Below are positions 1 through 6,846 of a stretch of 8,979 bases of DNA, in pieces. The notes beneath the pieces are model-generated. The model was not told where the DNA came from and did not search any database. It saw nothing but the letters and a program-made list of their open reading frames with translations. The position numbers and the translations under genes were made by a program. The DNA is from Acidobacteriota bacterium. GTDB lineage: Bacteria > Acidobacteriota > Terriglobia > Terriglobales > Acidobacteriaceae. Position 1 is the stretch's first letter; every line of letters starts with the position of its first letter. The stretch is taken from the NCBI GenBank assembly GCA_021810175.1, contig JAJZJJ010000080.1, positions 1 to 8,979 of the forward strand, in the 5' to 3' direction.

Positions 1-1252
1 TCTTCCCCAAATAACGGGCAATCGCCGAGACAATCAGCCGCTGATGCGGCGTAAATCCGTAAAGCTCCGAGTTCGCAATGATGTACTGCGCATGCCGGTG
101 ATAGCCCTGGTGGTTCAGGAACTTCCCGATATCCCGCAGCATGGCCGCCGCCTCCACCCACGTCTGATACTCCGCGGGCAGCCCATGCACCGAAGCAAGA
201 TCGCGGAACAGCTGCGCCGCATGCTGCCGCACCGGCTCCGACTGCCGCGGATCGATCCCGTAACGGCGGCACGCTTCCTCAACCGCCCGCCACCGCTCCT
301 GCTCAAAAAGCGTATGAAACGAAGCGCGCGGATCTTGCTCCGCCAGCATCTGCGCCAGCATCCCGTCCCGCAGTCCCATGGGCGAGTAGCGAAACCCCGG
401 CAGCCCCAGCGTCTCCAGCACATCGGCGTAAACGTGCGCGCCCGCCACAATAATCTCCGAACGCCGCGGACCGATCCCCGGCATCGCCGCCCGTTCCCCG
501 GGCTTCATCTTCGTCAGTTTCGTCGTCAGCCGCCGCACCGTCGCCGTGGGCGTCAGATCGGCGGCGCGCCCCTTCCCGCCTTTGGCCAGAGCACGAGCCG
601 CATCCGATAGCGCGGCAGCCGTGCCCGAAGTGGCAATCACCATCCGCGCACCCTGCGCATCGATCTTCCGCTTCGCCCGCCGAAGCTCCCGGTCGATAAA
701 CTGCCGCAGCCGTGCGATTTCCTCTTTCCCCGGCACATCGCTGCGAACAAAATCCTGCGTCAGCCGCACCGCTCCCAGCGGCAGACTAATGGTGTCCTGA
801 ATCCGCTTCCGCTCCGAAACCGTAATCTCGCAGCTGCCGCCGCCCAGATCGATCAGCACGCAGCGCCCAGCCGCTCCCGCCTCGTTCTCCACCACGCCCC
901 GATGGATCAGCCGCGCCTCCTCCAGACCCGAGATGACCTCAACCTCCCATCCTGTCTCGTCCCGCACCCACGCCAGAAAAGCCCGCGAATTCCGCGCATC
1001 GCGCATGGCCGACGTGGCCACCGCCCGAACCCTCTCCGCACCGTGCGCCTGCACCGCGCGATGAAACCGCTTCAGCGTCTTCAGCGTCGCGGCCATCGAC
1101 TCCGGAGAAACCACTCCGCTCTCGAATACGCTGCCCCCCAGACGCGTCACTTCGCGATCTTCATGAACGGTGCTCAGCCGATGCTGCACCACTCGCCCAA
1201 TCTTCAGTCGACAGGAATTCGACCCAATATCGATGGCGGCAAATGTCCGCAT
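1..1252 (-). CDS. ppx: Ppx/GppA-family exopolyphosphatase / pppGpp phosphatase (C-terminus cut by window edge)
   Basis: Cytoplasmic phosphatase of the ASKHA fold that releases phosphate from inorganic polyphosphate or converts pppGpp to ppGpp; sequence alone does not separate the two. The 417 visible residues show the phosphate-1 loop DIGSNSCRL (residues 8-16), the catalytic-glutamate segment GLEEARLIHRG (109-119; E111/E112), the phosphate-2 loop LIDLGGGSCEI (133-143), and the motif YSPMGLRDGML near 289-299. An HD-type C-terminal domain begins after about 310 and contains LRDIGKFLNHQGYHRH (372-387), as in long Ppx proteins of about 500 residues. The frame is open at base 1, so the end is missing. 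The ATG at 1252 fits the canonical N-terminus, with GAGGGA (1255-1260) close upstream. It lies 84 bp downstream of the CHAD gene on the same strand, so co-transcription is likely. Family is certain; the symbol is less so, as gppA is possible. Confidence 0.93.
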   Translation of the reverse strand, partial: MRTFAAIDIGSNSCRLKIGRVVQHRLSTVHEDREVTRLGGSVFESGVVSPESMAATLKTLKRFHRAVQAHGAERVRAVATSAMRDARNSRAFLAWVRDETGWEVEVISGLEEARLIHRGVVENEAGAAGRCVLIDLGGGSCEITVSERKRIQDTISLPLGAVRLTQDFVRSDVPGKEEIARLRQFIDRELRRAKRKIDAQGARMVIATSGTAAALSDAARALAKGGKGRAADLTPTATVRRLTTKLTKMKPGERAAMPGIGPRRSEIIVAGAHVYADVLETLGLPGFRYSPMGLRDGMLAQMLAEQDPRASFHTLFEQERWRAVEEACRRYGIDPRQSEPVRQHAAQLFRDLASVHGLPAEYQTWVEAAAMLRDIGKFLNHQGYHRHAQYIIANSELYGFTPHQRLIVSAIARYLGK

Positions 1253-1336
1253 AGTCCCTCATCGCTCACGCGCAGGTAAACTGGCTTCCCTCAGCAAAAT
1301 ACACGAGTCCGCGCGATCTCTGCGGAGCCTCTGTCC

Positions 1337-2362
1337 TTACGTCCCGGTGCGCCGCGCCCCGGCGCGCTGCGCCCTACCGCTGGAAACACGCCGCACCGGC
1401 TTCTTCTGCATCCCCAGCCACTCCTGCAGTAGCTGGCTCCGGATTCGCACCGCGGCATGCATCGCGGTCACAAAATGCTGGTCCCGCTGCGCTTCCAGCA
1501 CCTCCGCCAGCCCCCCGGTCTCCGCGCCCAAAGCGGTCCCGGCTTCCTCCACCAGCACCAGCCAGTCATGCCAGTCCCCAATCTGGTCCTGCAGGCTCCT
1601 CAGCGATCGCGCAATCCGCGCCGCGTCCCTGTCTCCCTTGCCCGCCAGCTCCGCAATGTATCGAGCCTTCTTGGTGCCCTTCCGAAACTGGTGCAGATTC
1701 TCCGCATGCAGCAGCTGCATCTCCGTCGCCAGCCGCGCAAAACTGCCCAGCGCCAGAAATGCCGGAGACTGCGCCTCCGCAAAACGCACGCCCTCCATCG
1801 CTTTTTCCAGACCCGCAAGGCGTCTGTCCAGTTTCGCGGCCATCTTCCCCGCGCGCGACTGCAGCGCATCCGCGGCCGCCCGCCTCGAATGCTTCAGCCA
1901 CGCATCCAGTTGCTCGGCCTCGCTCACCGCCGCGCTCGATTCGCCTCCCGCCTGAGGACTTCCCGAACCTCCGGCTCCCGCTCCCACCGCAATCTGTTCG
2001 GACCGAGCCAGAGCCGATTCCCGCTGCTGCATAACATCAGGCAATGCCACCGGCTCGGGAGTCCGCGCCGCGATCCCCTCCAGCAGCTTGCGATGGACAT
2101 CGAAATCGCGCACAGGTGCCGCGGCCCTTCGGATCTCCTTCAGATGACGCATCATTTTTTGGGCGCAGATCCGCAGCGCTTCCCCCGATTCCCCCTCCGG
2201 CGTTTCGCGAACCAGGTTTTCCAGAGTAGCCTGCAGCCGACGAGTGCCCGTCCGCGTGTGGTGAACGGTCCGAACCGCCGGATCTTCGCCGCACTTCACC
2301 AGGTTCGCACGCAATGCGCGAGCCAGCCGCCGGATATTCAGAAGGTCACGGTCCATGCCCAA
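1337..2362 (-). CDS. Stand-alone CHAD-domain protein
   Basis: All-helical CHAD (conserved histidine alpha-helical domain) protein of 341 residues. CHAD domains are known to bind inorganic polyphosphate through a basic surface and to sit on polyphosphate granules. The two pseudo-repeats are visible: VHHTRTGTRRLQATL (33-47) followed by RDFDVH (85-90), then LHQFRKGTKKARYIAEL (223-239) followed by LQDQIGDWHDW (257-267). A Gly/Ser/Ala-rich linker (about 127-146) separates the halves, and the C-terminal tail (321-341) is strongly basic. No CYTH/triphosphate tunnel domain is attached. The start is uncertain: a TTG at 2362 has AAGG six bases upstream, whereas the ATG at 2356, two codons later, has it at twelve. 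It is first in a likely two-gene unit with the Ppx/GppA gene, which supports a role in polyphosphate binding or turnover; that role is inferred. Confidence 0.9.
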   Translation of the reverse strand: MGMDRDLLNIRRLARALRANLVKCGEDPAVRTVHHTRTGTRRLQATLENLVRETPEGESGEALRICAQKMMRHLKEIRRAAAPVRDFDVHRKLLEGIAARTPEPVALPDVMQQRESALARSEQIAVGAGAGGSGSPQAGGESSAAVSEAEQLDAWLKHSRRAAADALQSRAGKMAAKLDRRLAGLEKAMEGVRFAEAQSPAFLALGSFARLATEMQLLHAENLHQFRKGTKKARYIAELAGKGDRDAARIARSLRSLQDQIGDWHDWLVLVEEAGTALGAETGGLAEVLEAQRDQHFVTAMHAAVRIRSQLLQEWLGMQKKPVRRVSSGRAQRAGARRTGT

Positions 2363-2387
2363 TTTGCGCCTTTCGCCGCGTCCTGAC

Positions 2388-2396
2388 TGGTATTCT
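2388..2396 (+). promoter_or_regulatory. Candidate extended -10 promoter for the glycosyltransferase gene
   Basis: TGGTATTCT matches the extended -10 pattern TGnTATnnT and ends 25 bases before the chosen ATG. There is no good -35 hexamer at the usual spacing. The whole divergent gap between the CHAD gene and this gene is only about 60 bp, so both promoters must overlap here or lie inside the neighbouring coding sequence. Weak evidence. Confidence 0.3.
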
Positions 2397-2421
2397 GAAC
2401 CATGTGCCAGGCCAACAACAA

Positions 2422-4446
2422 ATGACGATTTCTAAAACGACCGCGCAGCCGGAGACCAAGCCGGCCACGCCATCGCTCTTCTCGACTCCCCGCAAGGCCT
2501 GGACGCTGCTCGCCGTCGTCTTCCTTGCCGTTTACGTCGCCGCCCTCTTTACGCCCGCCGTACTCGACGATGCGGACGCCACCCATGCCCAGGCGGCCCA
2601 GCATATCCTCGCCAGCGGCAACTGGGTAACGATGTACGTCGACGGTATCCGTTACCTCGAAAAGCCCCCGCTCCCCGACTGGATGGTGGCCGTCAATTAC
2701 TACCTCTTCGGGTATAACGCCTTCTCCACCCATCTGCCTATGGCACTCGCCATCCTTGGATGCGCCGTGCTCGTCTGGTTCTGGAGCAGGCGCGCATGGG
2801 GAGACCGCGCTGCCTTCTACGCCGCTCTCGCCATGCTCACCTCCATCGGCGTCTTTCTGTTTACCCGAATCCTCATCCCCGATTCGCTCATAACATTCTT
2901 CCTCGTCCTCGCGCTGTACTGCTTCCTCACCGGACTCGAAGACCGAAAACCTCTGCGCCTCTATGTCGCCTATGGATCGGTGGCCATTGCCCTGCTGGCC
3001 AAAGGCCTCATCGCGCCTGTCTTCTTCATCGGCGCCCTGGTCCCCTACCTGTGGATCACCGGCGAATGGCGGCGTTGGCGCGAAATGCGCCTCTTTACCG
3101 GACTGCTTGTCTTTCTGGCCATCGGCGCTCCCTGGCACGTCCTCTGCGCCCTTCAGAATCCCGATCACGGCCACCCCGTCGGCAATATTCCCAGCCCCGG
3201 CCATGTCCACGGTTTCCTCTGGTTCTACTTCGTCAACGAGCATTTCCTGCGCTTCCTCGGCAAGCGCTACCCCGACGATTACAACCGGCAGCCATGGTTC
3301 GAATATTGGTTCGGCCAGTTCATCTGGCTCTTCCCCTGGAGCATGTTCGTACCGGTCGCCATCCGCCGCGCCTGGCGCAACCGCCACATCTTCGCCTCCG
3401 ATCTGCGCTACGACGCCACCAACACCATCCAGTTCCTCGACCCCAAACTCACAGCGCAGGATTCCTCGCTGCTGGCTTCGCGGCTGCGCTTCCGCGCCCG
3501 CTCCACCCTGCTGCTGGCCCTCTATGCCGGTTTCATCCTGCTGTTCTTTTCCTTCTCGACGAACCAGGAGTACTACACCTGGCCCATTTATCCCGCTGTT
3601 CTCATGCTGATCACTGGATCGCTCGCCACAATGGAAGAGCGCCCCGGCGCCTTGGAAAAACAGACCAGCCGCTCGCTCAACCGCGCGCACATCTTCTTTG
3701 TCGTGCTCGGCTGCATCATTGCCGCCGTCCTGGGTTACGGGCTGTGGACCTCACGGCATCTGCCCTTCGTCCGCGACATTGGAACCCTGATGGCCCATCG
3801 CGATGTGGGCAACTACACGCTTTCGCTCTCCCACTTCTTCGACCTCACCGGAGCGGCTTTCGCCTCCCTGCGTCTGCCGGCAACCGTGGCCATGCTGGCA
3901 TTTCTCTTCGGCCCCATCATTGCCTGGCGGCTGCGTCGAAAAGGCCATGCGGCGGAGTCCACCGTGTCGATCGGCTTCACCATGGCGGTCATCCTGATCG
4001 CGGCTCATATCGCCCTGGCGAGATTCCAGCCCATGCTTTCCTCGAAGGCTATGGCCGTCACCATCGACCGCATCATCGCTGAACCGCAAAACGCGAATTC
4101 CGTCCTGATGCTCTACGGCGATCAGTCCGAAGGCTCCTCGATTCTCTTCTACACTGATCGGCCCGCCCTGCTGGTTCACGGCAAAACCTGGTATTTCCAG
4201 CCCGGCAAGGAAGACCGCGGCGAACTCTTCGGTTCCTCCATGATCTGGGGCTCCGATTATCCCGATGCTCCGCACATCTTCCTCAGTGATCAGCAGCTGC
4301 TGAAGATGTGGGGCAAAGGACCGCGCAAGATCCTCTTTGTGCCCCAGCACTTCCACAAGCATGTGGAGAAGCTTCTCGGATCAAGGCTCTATGAGATTCA
4401 GGAACTCTCCGACAAGACCCTCTATACTGACCGCCCGCTCTCGTAA
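2422..4446 (+). CDS. ArnT/PMT-type integral membrane glycosyltransferase (GT83-like)
   Basis: Inner-membrane GT-C glycosyltransferase of 674 residues, expected to move a sugar from a polyprenyl-phosphate carrier to an acceptor on the periplasmic face. The first membrane helix (about 27-46) leads into the periplasmic loop LDDADATHAQAA (48-59), which carries the paired acidic residues typical of the catalytic site, then YLEKPPLPDWM (78-88). Many further helices follow, with LLAKGLIAP (191-199), NEHFLRFLGKRY (272-283) and FSTNQEYYTWPIYPA (378-392). These match ArnT/PMT_2 landmarks, though the last differs from the common S-x-K-L-x-x-Y form. A soluble domain of about 115 residues (from about 558) ends the protein. 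I chose ATG 2422; an in-frame ATG at 2314 would overlap the start of the divergent CHAD gene. No arnBCADEF-type genes are nearby, so donor and acceptor cannot be named. It is apparently monocistronic. Confidence 0.88.
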   Translation: MTISKTTAQPETKPATPSLFSTPRKAWTLLAVVFLAVYVAALFTPAVLDDADATHAQAAQHILASGNWVTMYVDGIRYLEKPPLPDWMVAVNYYLFGYNAFSTHLPMALAILGCAVLVWFWSRRAWGDRAAFYAALAMLTSIGVFLFTRILIPDSLITFFLVLALYCFLTGLEDRKPLRLYVAYGSVAIALLAKGLIAPVFFIGALVPYLWITGEWRRWREMRLFTGLLVFLAIGAPWHVLCALQNPDHGHPVGNIPSPGHVHGFLWFYFVNEHFLRFLGKRYPDDYNRQPWFEYWFGQFIWLFPWSMFVPVAIRRAWRNRHIFASDLRYDATNTIQFLDPKLTAQDSSLLASRLRFRARSTLLLALYAGFILLFFSFSTNQEYYTWPIYPAVLMLITGSLATMEERPGALEKQTSRSLNRAHIFFVVLGCIIAAVLGYGLWTSRHLPFVRDIGTLMAHRDVGNYTLSLSHFFDLTGAAFASLRLPATVAMLAFLFGPIIAWRLRRKGHAAESTVSIGFTMAVILIAAHIALARFQPMLSSKAMAVTIDRIIAEPQNANSVLMLYGDQSEGSSILFYTDRPALLVHGKTWYFQPGKEDRGELFGSSMIWGSDYPDAPHIFLSDQQLLKMWGKGPRKILFVPQHFHKHVEKLLGSRLYEIQELSDKTLYTDRPLS

Positions 4447-4467
4447 CAGAAAGGCCGCGGCAACGCC

Positions 4468-4498
4468 GGCAGAGTTTCCCCTCTTCGGGTGCTCTGCC
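4468..4498. terminator. Hairpin between convergent genes, possible bidirectional terminator
   Basis: Perfect 7-bp inverted repeat GGCAGAG (4468-4474) / CTCTGCC (4492-4498). A short inner CCC/GGG pairing closes a TCTTC loop. It lies 21 bp after the glycosyltransferase stop and 13 bp beyond the stop of the convergent lipoprotein gene. There is no clear U-run on either side, so intrinsic termination is plausible but not shown. Confidence 0.45.
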
Positions 4499-4511
4499 TG
4501 CCTCCTCGGAA

Positions 4512-5396
4512 TCAGAGGTGCCGGACAGGCACGTCCTTGGGAACCGTGAGCACGAAGGTTTCCCTCGGCAGCTCGTGATTGAGCTGCAGCTTCTGGATCG
4601 TGATCTTGATCTGATACTGTTCCAGCGGCCGGCGAATGGTCACGGTTCCCGGAAACTGAATCTCACCATAGGTCTGCAGGCGCCCATAGATCGCCTGCGT
4701 CTGGATCTGCCCGCTGTCGTCGTAAATATCTTCCTCCACCGGACGCAGATCGATGCGGCTGAAGTAGATCACCCGTTTCGCATGAAGGATATTGCCCCCG
4801 GGCTCGCGTGTCAGGACCGTCAGCAGGTATTCCGGCTCGATTTCGAGCTTTTTCGTCTTCGGATTCACCACCGTTGTGCTGCCCGCCGTCGGAAGCAATT
4901 CCTCGTCCGGTCCGATCTTGCGAATCAGCAGCGAATCGAAAAAGACGTAGGGACGCATGTTTTCAAACGCGTTCTTCGACTTCTTCGTCACGGTGTTCGT
5001 GCCCTCGATCACCTCATTCTTCGGCGGAATCCAGAGCCTGAATGTCTTCCCGTCGCTGGCCATGTCAAAGGCCCGCGTGTGAACCACCGGAAGGAAGCCA
5101 ATCACGCGCAGCGACTCCGGCTTCTGCAAACGGATGTAGCCGCTAAAGGGAGCGATCGTCCGCTCCTTCCCTTTCAGCGACCCACCCTCCGTCGCGGTGA
5201 ATTCCACCGTGGCGCTCAGAGAATGGATGGCGTCGTACTGACGATTCACAATTTCCACAAGCTGCTGCGGCGTCGCCGACAGTACGGCGGCAGGCATCAC
5301 CGCCCGAGGAACCCGGCGCGTATGCCAGAGACACCCGTTCAGCGCCGGCAAAACCAGCGTGAAAAGGAGAAAGACTCTGGACGGCTTTCGAAACAT
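4512..5396 (-). CDS. LolA/LolB-like outer-membrane lipoprotein-type protein
   Basis: Predicted lipoprotein of 294 residues. The N-terminus has a basic n-region (MFRKPSR), a hydrophobic stretch (9-18) and a lipobox-like LNGC ending at Cys22, so signal peptidase II processing is likely, although Asn at -2 is not the usual residue. The mature part reads as a beta-rich LolA/LolB-type half-barrel: YDAIHSLSATVEFTA (54-68), FSGYIRLQKPESLRVIGF (84-101), then DGKTFRLWIPPKNEVIEG (114-131), a pattern of membrane-sensor or lipid-carrier folds such as DUF4292. The C-terminal half has TYGEIQFPGTVTIRRP and a QIKITIQKLQLNHEL strand pair. The ATG at 5396 has an AGG just upstream. It follows mltG by 84 bp on the same strand and is probably co-transcribed. 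The exact function is not known; LolB-like lipoprotein handling or an envelope assembly role are guesses. Confidence 0.85.
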   Translation of the reverse strand: MFRKPSRVFLLFTLVLPALNGCLWHTRRVPRAVMPAAVLSATPQQLVEIVNRQYDAIHSLSATVEFTATEGGSLKGKERTIAPFSGYIRLQKPESLRVIGFLPVVHTRAFDMASDGKTFRLWIPPKNEVIEGTNTVTKKSKNAFENMRPYVFFDSLLIRKIGPDEELLPTAGSTTVVNPKTKKLEIEPEYLLTVLTREPGGNILHAKRVIYFSRIDLRPVEEDIYDDSGQIQTQAIYGRLQTYGEIQFPGTVTIRRPLEQYQIKITIQKLQLNHELPRETFVLTVPKDVPVRHL

Positions 5397-5480
5397 TCGC
5401 CTATCTCATGGAACTGCAAGTATATCGGCTGTACCCAGCCGCGGACCCGCCGAGCCCCGGCAAGCAGACAAAGAAAGCTC

Positions 5481-6506
5481 TCATCGGTGGCTGGCCTTCA
5501 CCCCGGCAGCCTTTTCTTCGGCCTTCCGCTCGGCACGCCGGTATTCTTCCACGTCCCTGGCATGCTCCTCCAGTGTCGCCGAGAATCGAGATTTTCCCGA
5601 GGGATTCGCACTCGCCGCCACAAAATACAAATAATCCGTCTGCGCCGGATGCATCGCCGCCTCCAGCGACTTCACCCCAGGATTGCAAATCGGCCCCGGC
5701 GGTAGTCCTGTATGCCGATACGTGTTGTACGCCGAATCAGATTCAAGATCGGACTGATAAATGGCTCCTCGATACCGCCCCTGCAACAGCGCGGCGTAGA
5801 TCACCGATGGATCCGTCATCAGCGGCATTCCCTTTGCCAGTCGATTCACGAAGACGCTGGCCACCAGCGGACGCTCACTTTCCAGCGGAGTCTCCTTTTC
5901 GATGAGCGAGGCCAGCGTCACGATACGGTGAATATGCGACGTCAGCCCGATTTTCGCCACCTCTTCGCGAAACTGGCGCACCATCGTGCTCATGATCGCC
6001 TCCGGCGTGCTGTTCGGCTGGAATTTGTACGTATCCGGGAACAGGTACCCTTCGACGCTCGGATCTCGGCTGTCAATATTTTTAATCAGCGCCGTGTCCT
6101 GCTTCGCCGCGGCTACGAAATCCTCTTTGGACACCAGCCCCACAGATTGCAGACGTTCGCCGACGTCAAAAATATTGGACCCCTCCGGGATCGTCACCGA
6201 AATCGTATAAACATCGCCATGGCTGAGCTTCCACCAAACGCGGTTCATGGAGAGCGGCCTCTGAAATCGGTACGCTCCCGCCTGGAGAGATCCGCCCCTC
6301 ACCGTGTATAGGCCCAGGAACACCCACCGGCTCCGAATAATCCCCTCCCGCTCCAGTTGCCGGGCGATACCCGTCGCCGGAGTGCCCGCCGCAATCGTGA
6401 CGATCCTGGGGCTCGACGGGCCATAGGGCGTCATCGCCACGTACACCACCGTGGCAACGGCCGCCAGACCCACCAGCAACAGCAGGAGAAAAAAACGTCG
6501 CAGCAA
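5481..6506 (-). CDS. mltG: Endolytic peptidoglycan transglycosylase MltG (YceG-like)
   Basis: Inner-membrane lytic transglycosylase that cuts nascent glycan strands in the periplasm and is thought to set strand length next to the synthases. The 341 residues show a short basic start (MLRR), one membrane helix (about 5-25), a LysM-like region (about 33-95, including YRFQRPLSMNRVWWKLSHGD and TISVTIPEGSN), then the YceG catalytic domain. The latter has VEGYLFPDTYKF (151-162) and TLASLIEKET (197-206), with Glu203 aligning with the catalytic glutamate of E. coli MltG (E218), then NRLAKGMPL, TGLPPGPICNPG and a Lys/Glu-rich tail. Length is typical. The start is a TTG at 6506, needed to include the membrane helix: no ATG or GTG exists between it and the in-frame stop at 6537-6539, and the next ATG is at codon 25. 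AAGG lies 11 bases upstream. A CTG two codons earlier has better spacing but is a rare start. Confidence 0.95.
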   Translation of the reverse strand: MLRRFFLLLLLVGLAAVATVVYVAMTPYGPSSPRIVTIAAGTPATGIARQLEREGIIRSRWVFLGLYTVRGGSLQAGAYRFQRPLSMNRVWWKLSHGDVYTISVTIPEGSNIFDVGERLQSVGLVSKEDFVAAAKQDTALIKNIDSRDPSVEGYLFPDTYKFQPNSTPEAIMSTMVRQFREEVAKIGLTSHIHRIVTLASLIEKETPLESERPLVASVFVNRLAKGMPLMTDPSVIYAALLQGRYRGAIYQSDLESDSAYNTYRHTGLPPGPICNPGVKSLEAAMHPAQTDYLYFVAASANPSGKSRFSATLEEHARDVEEYRRAERKAEEKAAGVKASHR

Positions 6507-6543
6507 CTTCAGATGTACCTTGCCCCTTTTGATTCTTTAACTC

Positions 6544-6549
6544 ATTGTA
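6544..6549 (-). promoter_or_regulatory. Candidate -10 box for mltG
   Basis: On the minus strand this reads TACAAT, five of six matches to TATAAT, about 38 bases before the mltG start. The expected -35 position is GC-rich and does not match TTGACA, so this is a weak call based on the box and its location. Confidence 0.3.
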
Positions 6550-6684
6550 AGATGCGTATTTGTCCACCGCCCAGCCTCACCGGCATCGGCCTTCTTCCGG
6601 CCGTTCGGCGCAAACCCGGAGCCCGGTCGTACCCTTCAACTCTGCGGATTTTTTCCATAGCCCGCCGGTCCATGGGCAGCATCG

Positions 6685-6690
6685 TATAAT
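6685..6690 (+). promoter_or_regulatory. Perfect -10 box (TATAAT) for the greA transcription unit
   Basis: A perfect TATAAT stands in an otherwise GC-rich intergenic region, in the right direction for greA. It predicts a transcript start near 6697 and therefore a leader of about 150 nt. No good -35 hexamer is found 16-18 bp upstream, so an activator or another sigma contact may contribute. Confidence 0.5.
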
Positions 6691-6697
6691 CGGTTGA

Positions 6698-6762
6698 GGG
6701 GCGGTGGATCCGCCTCCGATGCCTATTCCTAATACGCCGGGGAACGCCCCGTGTGTCGGGGC
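6698..6762 (+). promoter_or_regulatory. Structured 5' leader of greA with alternative hairpins
   Basis: Three inverted repeats lie just after the predicted transcript start. Hairpin A pairs GGCGG (6700-6704) with CCGCC (6710-6714), plus two further pairs outside it (one G-U). Hairpin B pairs CGGGG (6738-6742) with CCCCG (6747-6751) around an AACG loop. Hairpin C pairs GCCCCG (6746-6751) with CGGGGC (6757-6762) around TGTGT. B and C share the CCCCG arm and cannot form together. No U-run follows. The rest of 6507-6846 holds no recognisable gene other than a 20-codon open frame discussed under findings. Confidence 0.4.
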
Positions 6763-6846
6763 TATATTGCGATGGCTGTCTTGCTTTCGCCGATCTTGCT
6801 TTTGCCTCAGCCACCCACGGAAAATCCCCTGTGATGGATTGAACGG

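Noticed and set aside
1253..1336. Gap between the CHAD and Ppx genes searched for a small gene, promoter or terminator
   Set aside because: No convincing promoter boxes, stable hairpin or start-plus-ribosome-site frame; treated as an intra-operon spacer.
2338..3690. Open 450-codon frame on the minus strand opposite the glycosyltransferase
   Set aside because: The product is rich in Glu/Gly/Asp with no family resemblance, and the plus strand codes for a clear membrane enzyme. It is the usual antisense shadow of a GC-rich gene.
2760..4082. Open 440-codon frame on the plus strand, second frame of the glycosyltransferase
   Set aside because: Arg/Pro/His-rich translation typical of an off-frame reading; no domain seen.
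4518..5705. Open 395-codon frame on the plus strand across the lipoprotein gene and the end of mltG
   Set aside because: It crosses two well-supported minus-strand genes and their gap; composition is Arg/His-rich with no motif.
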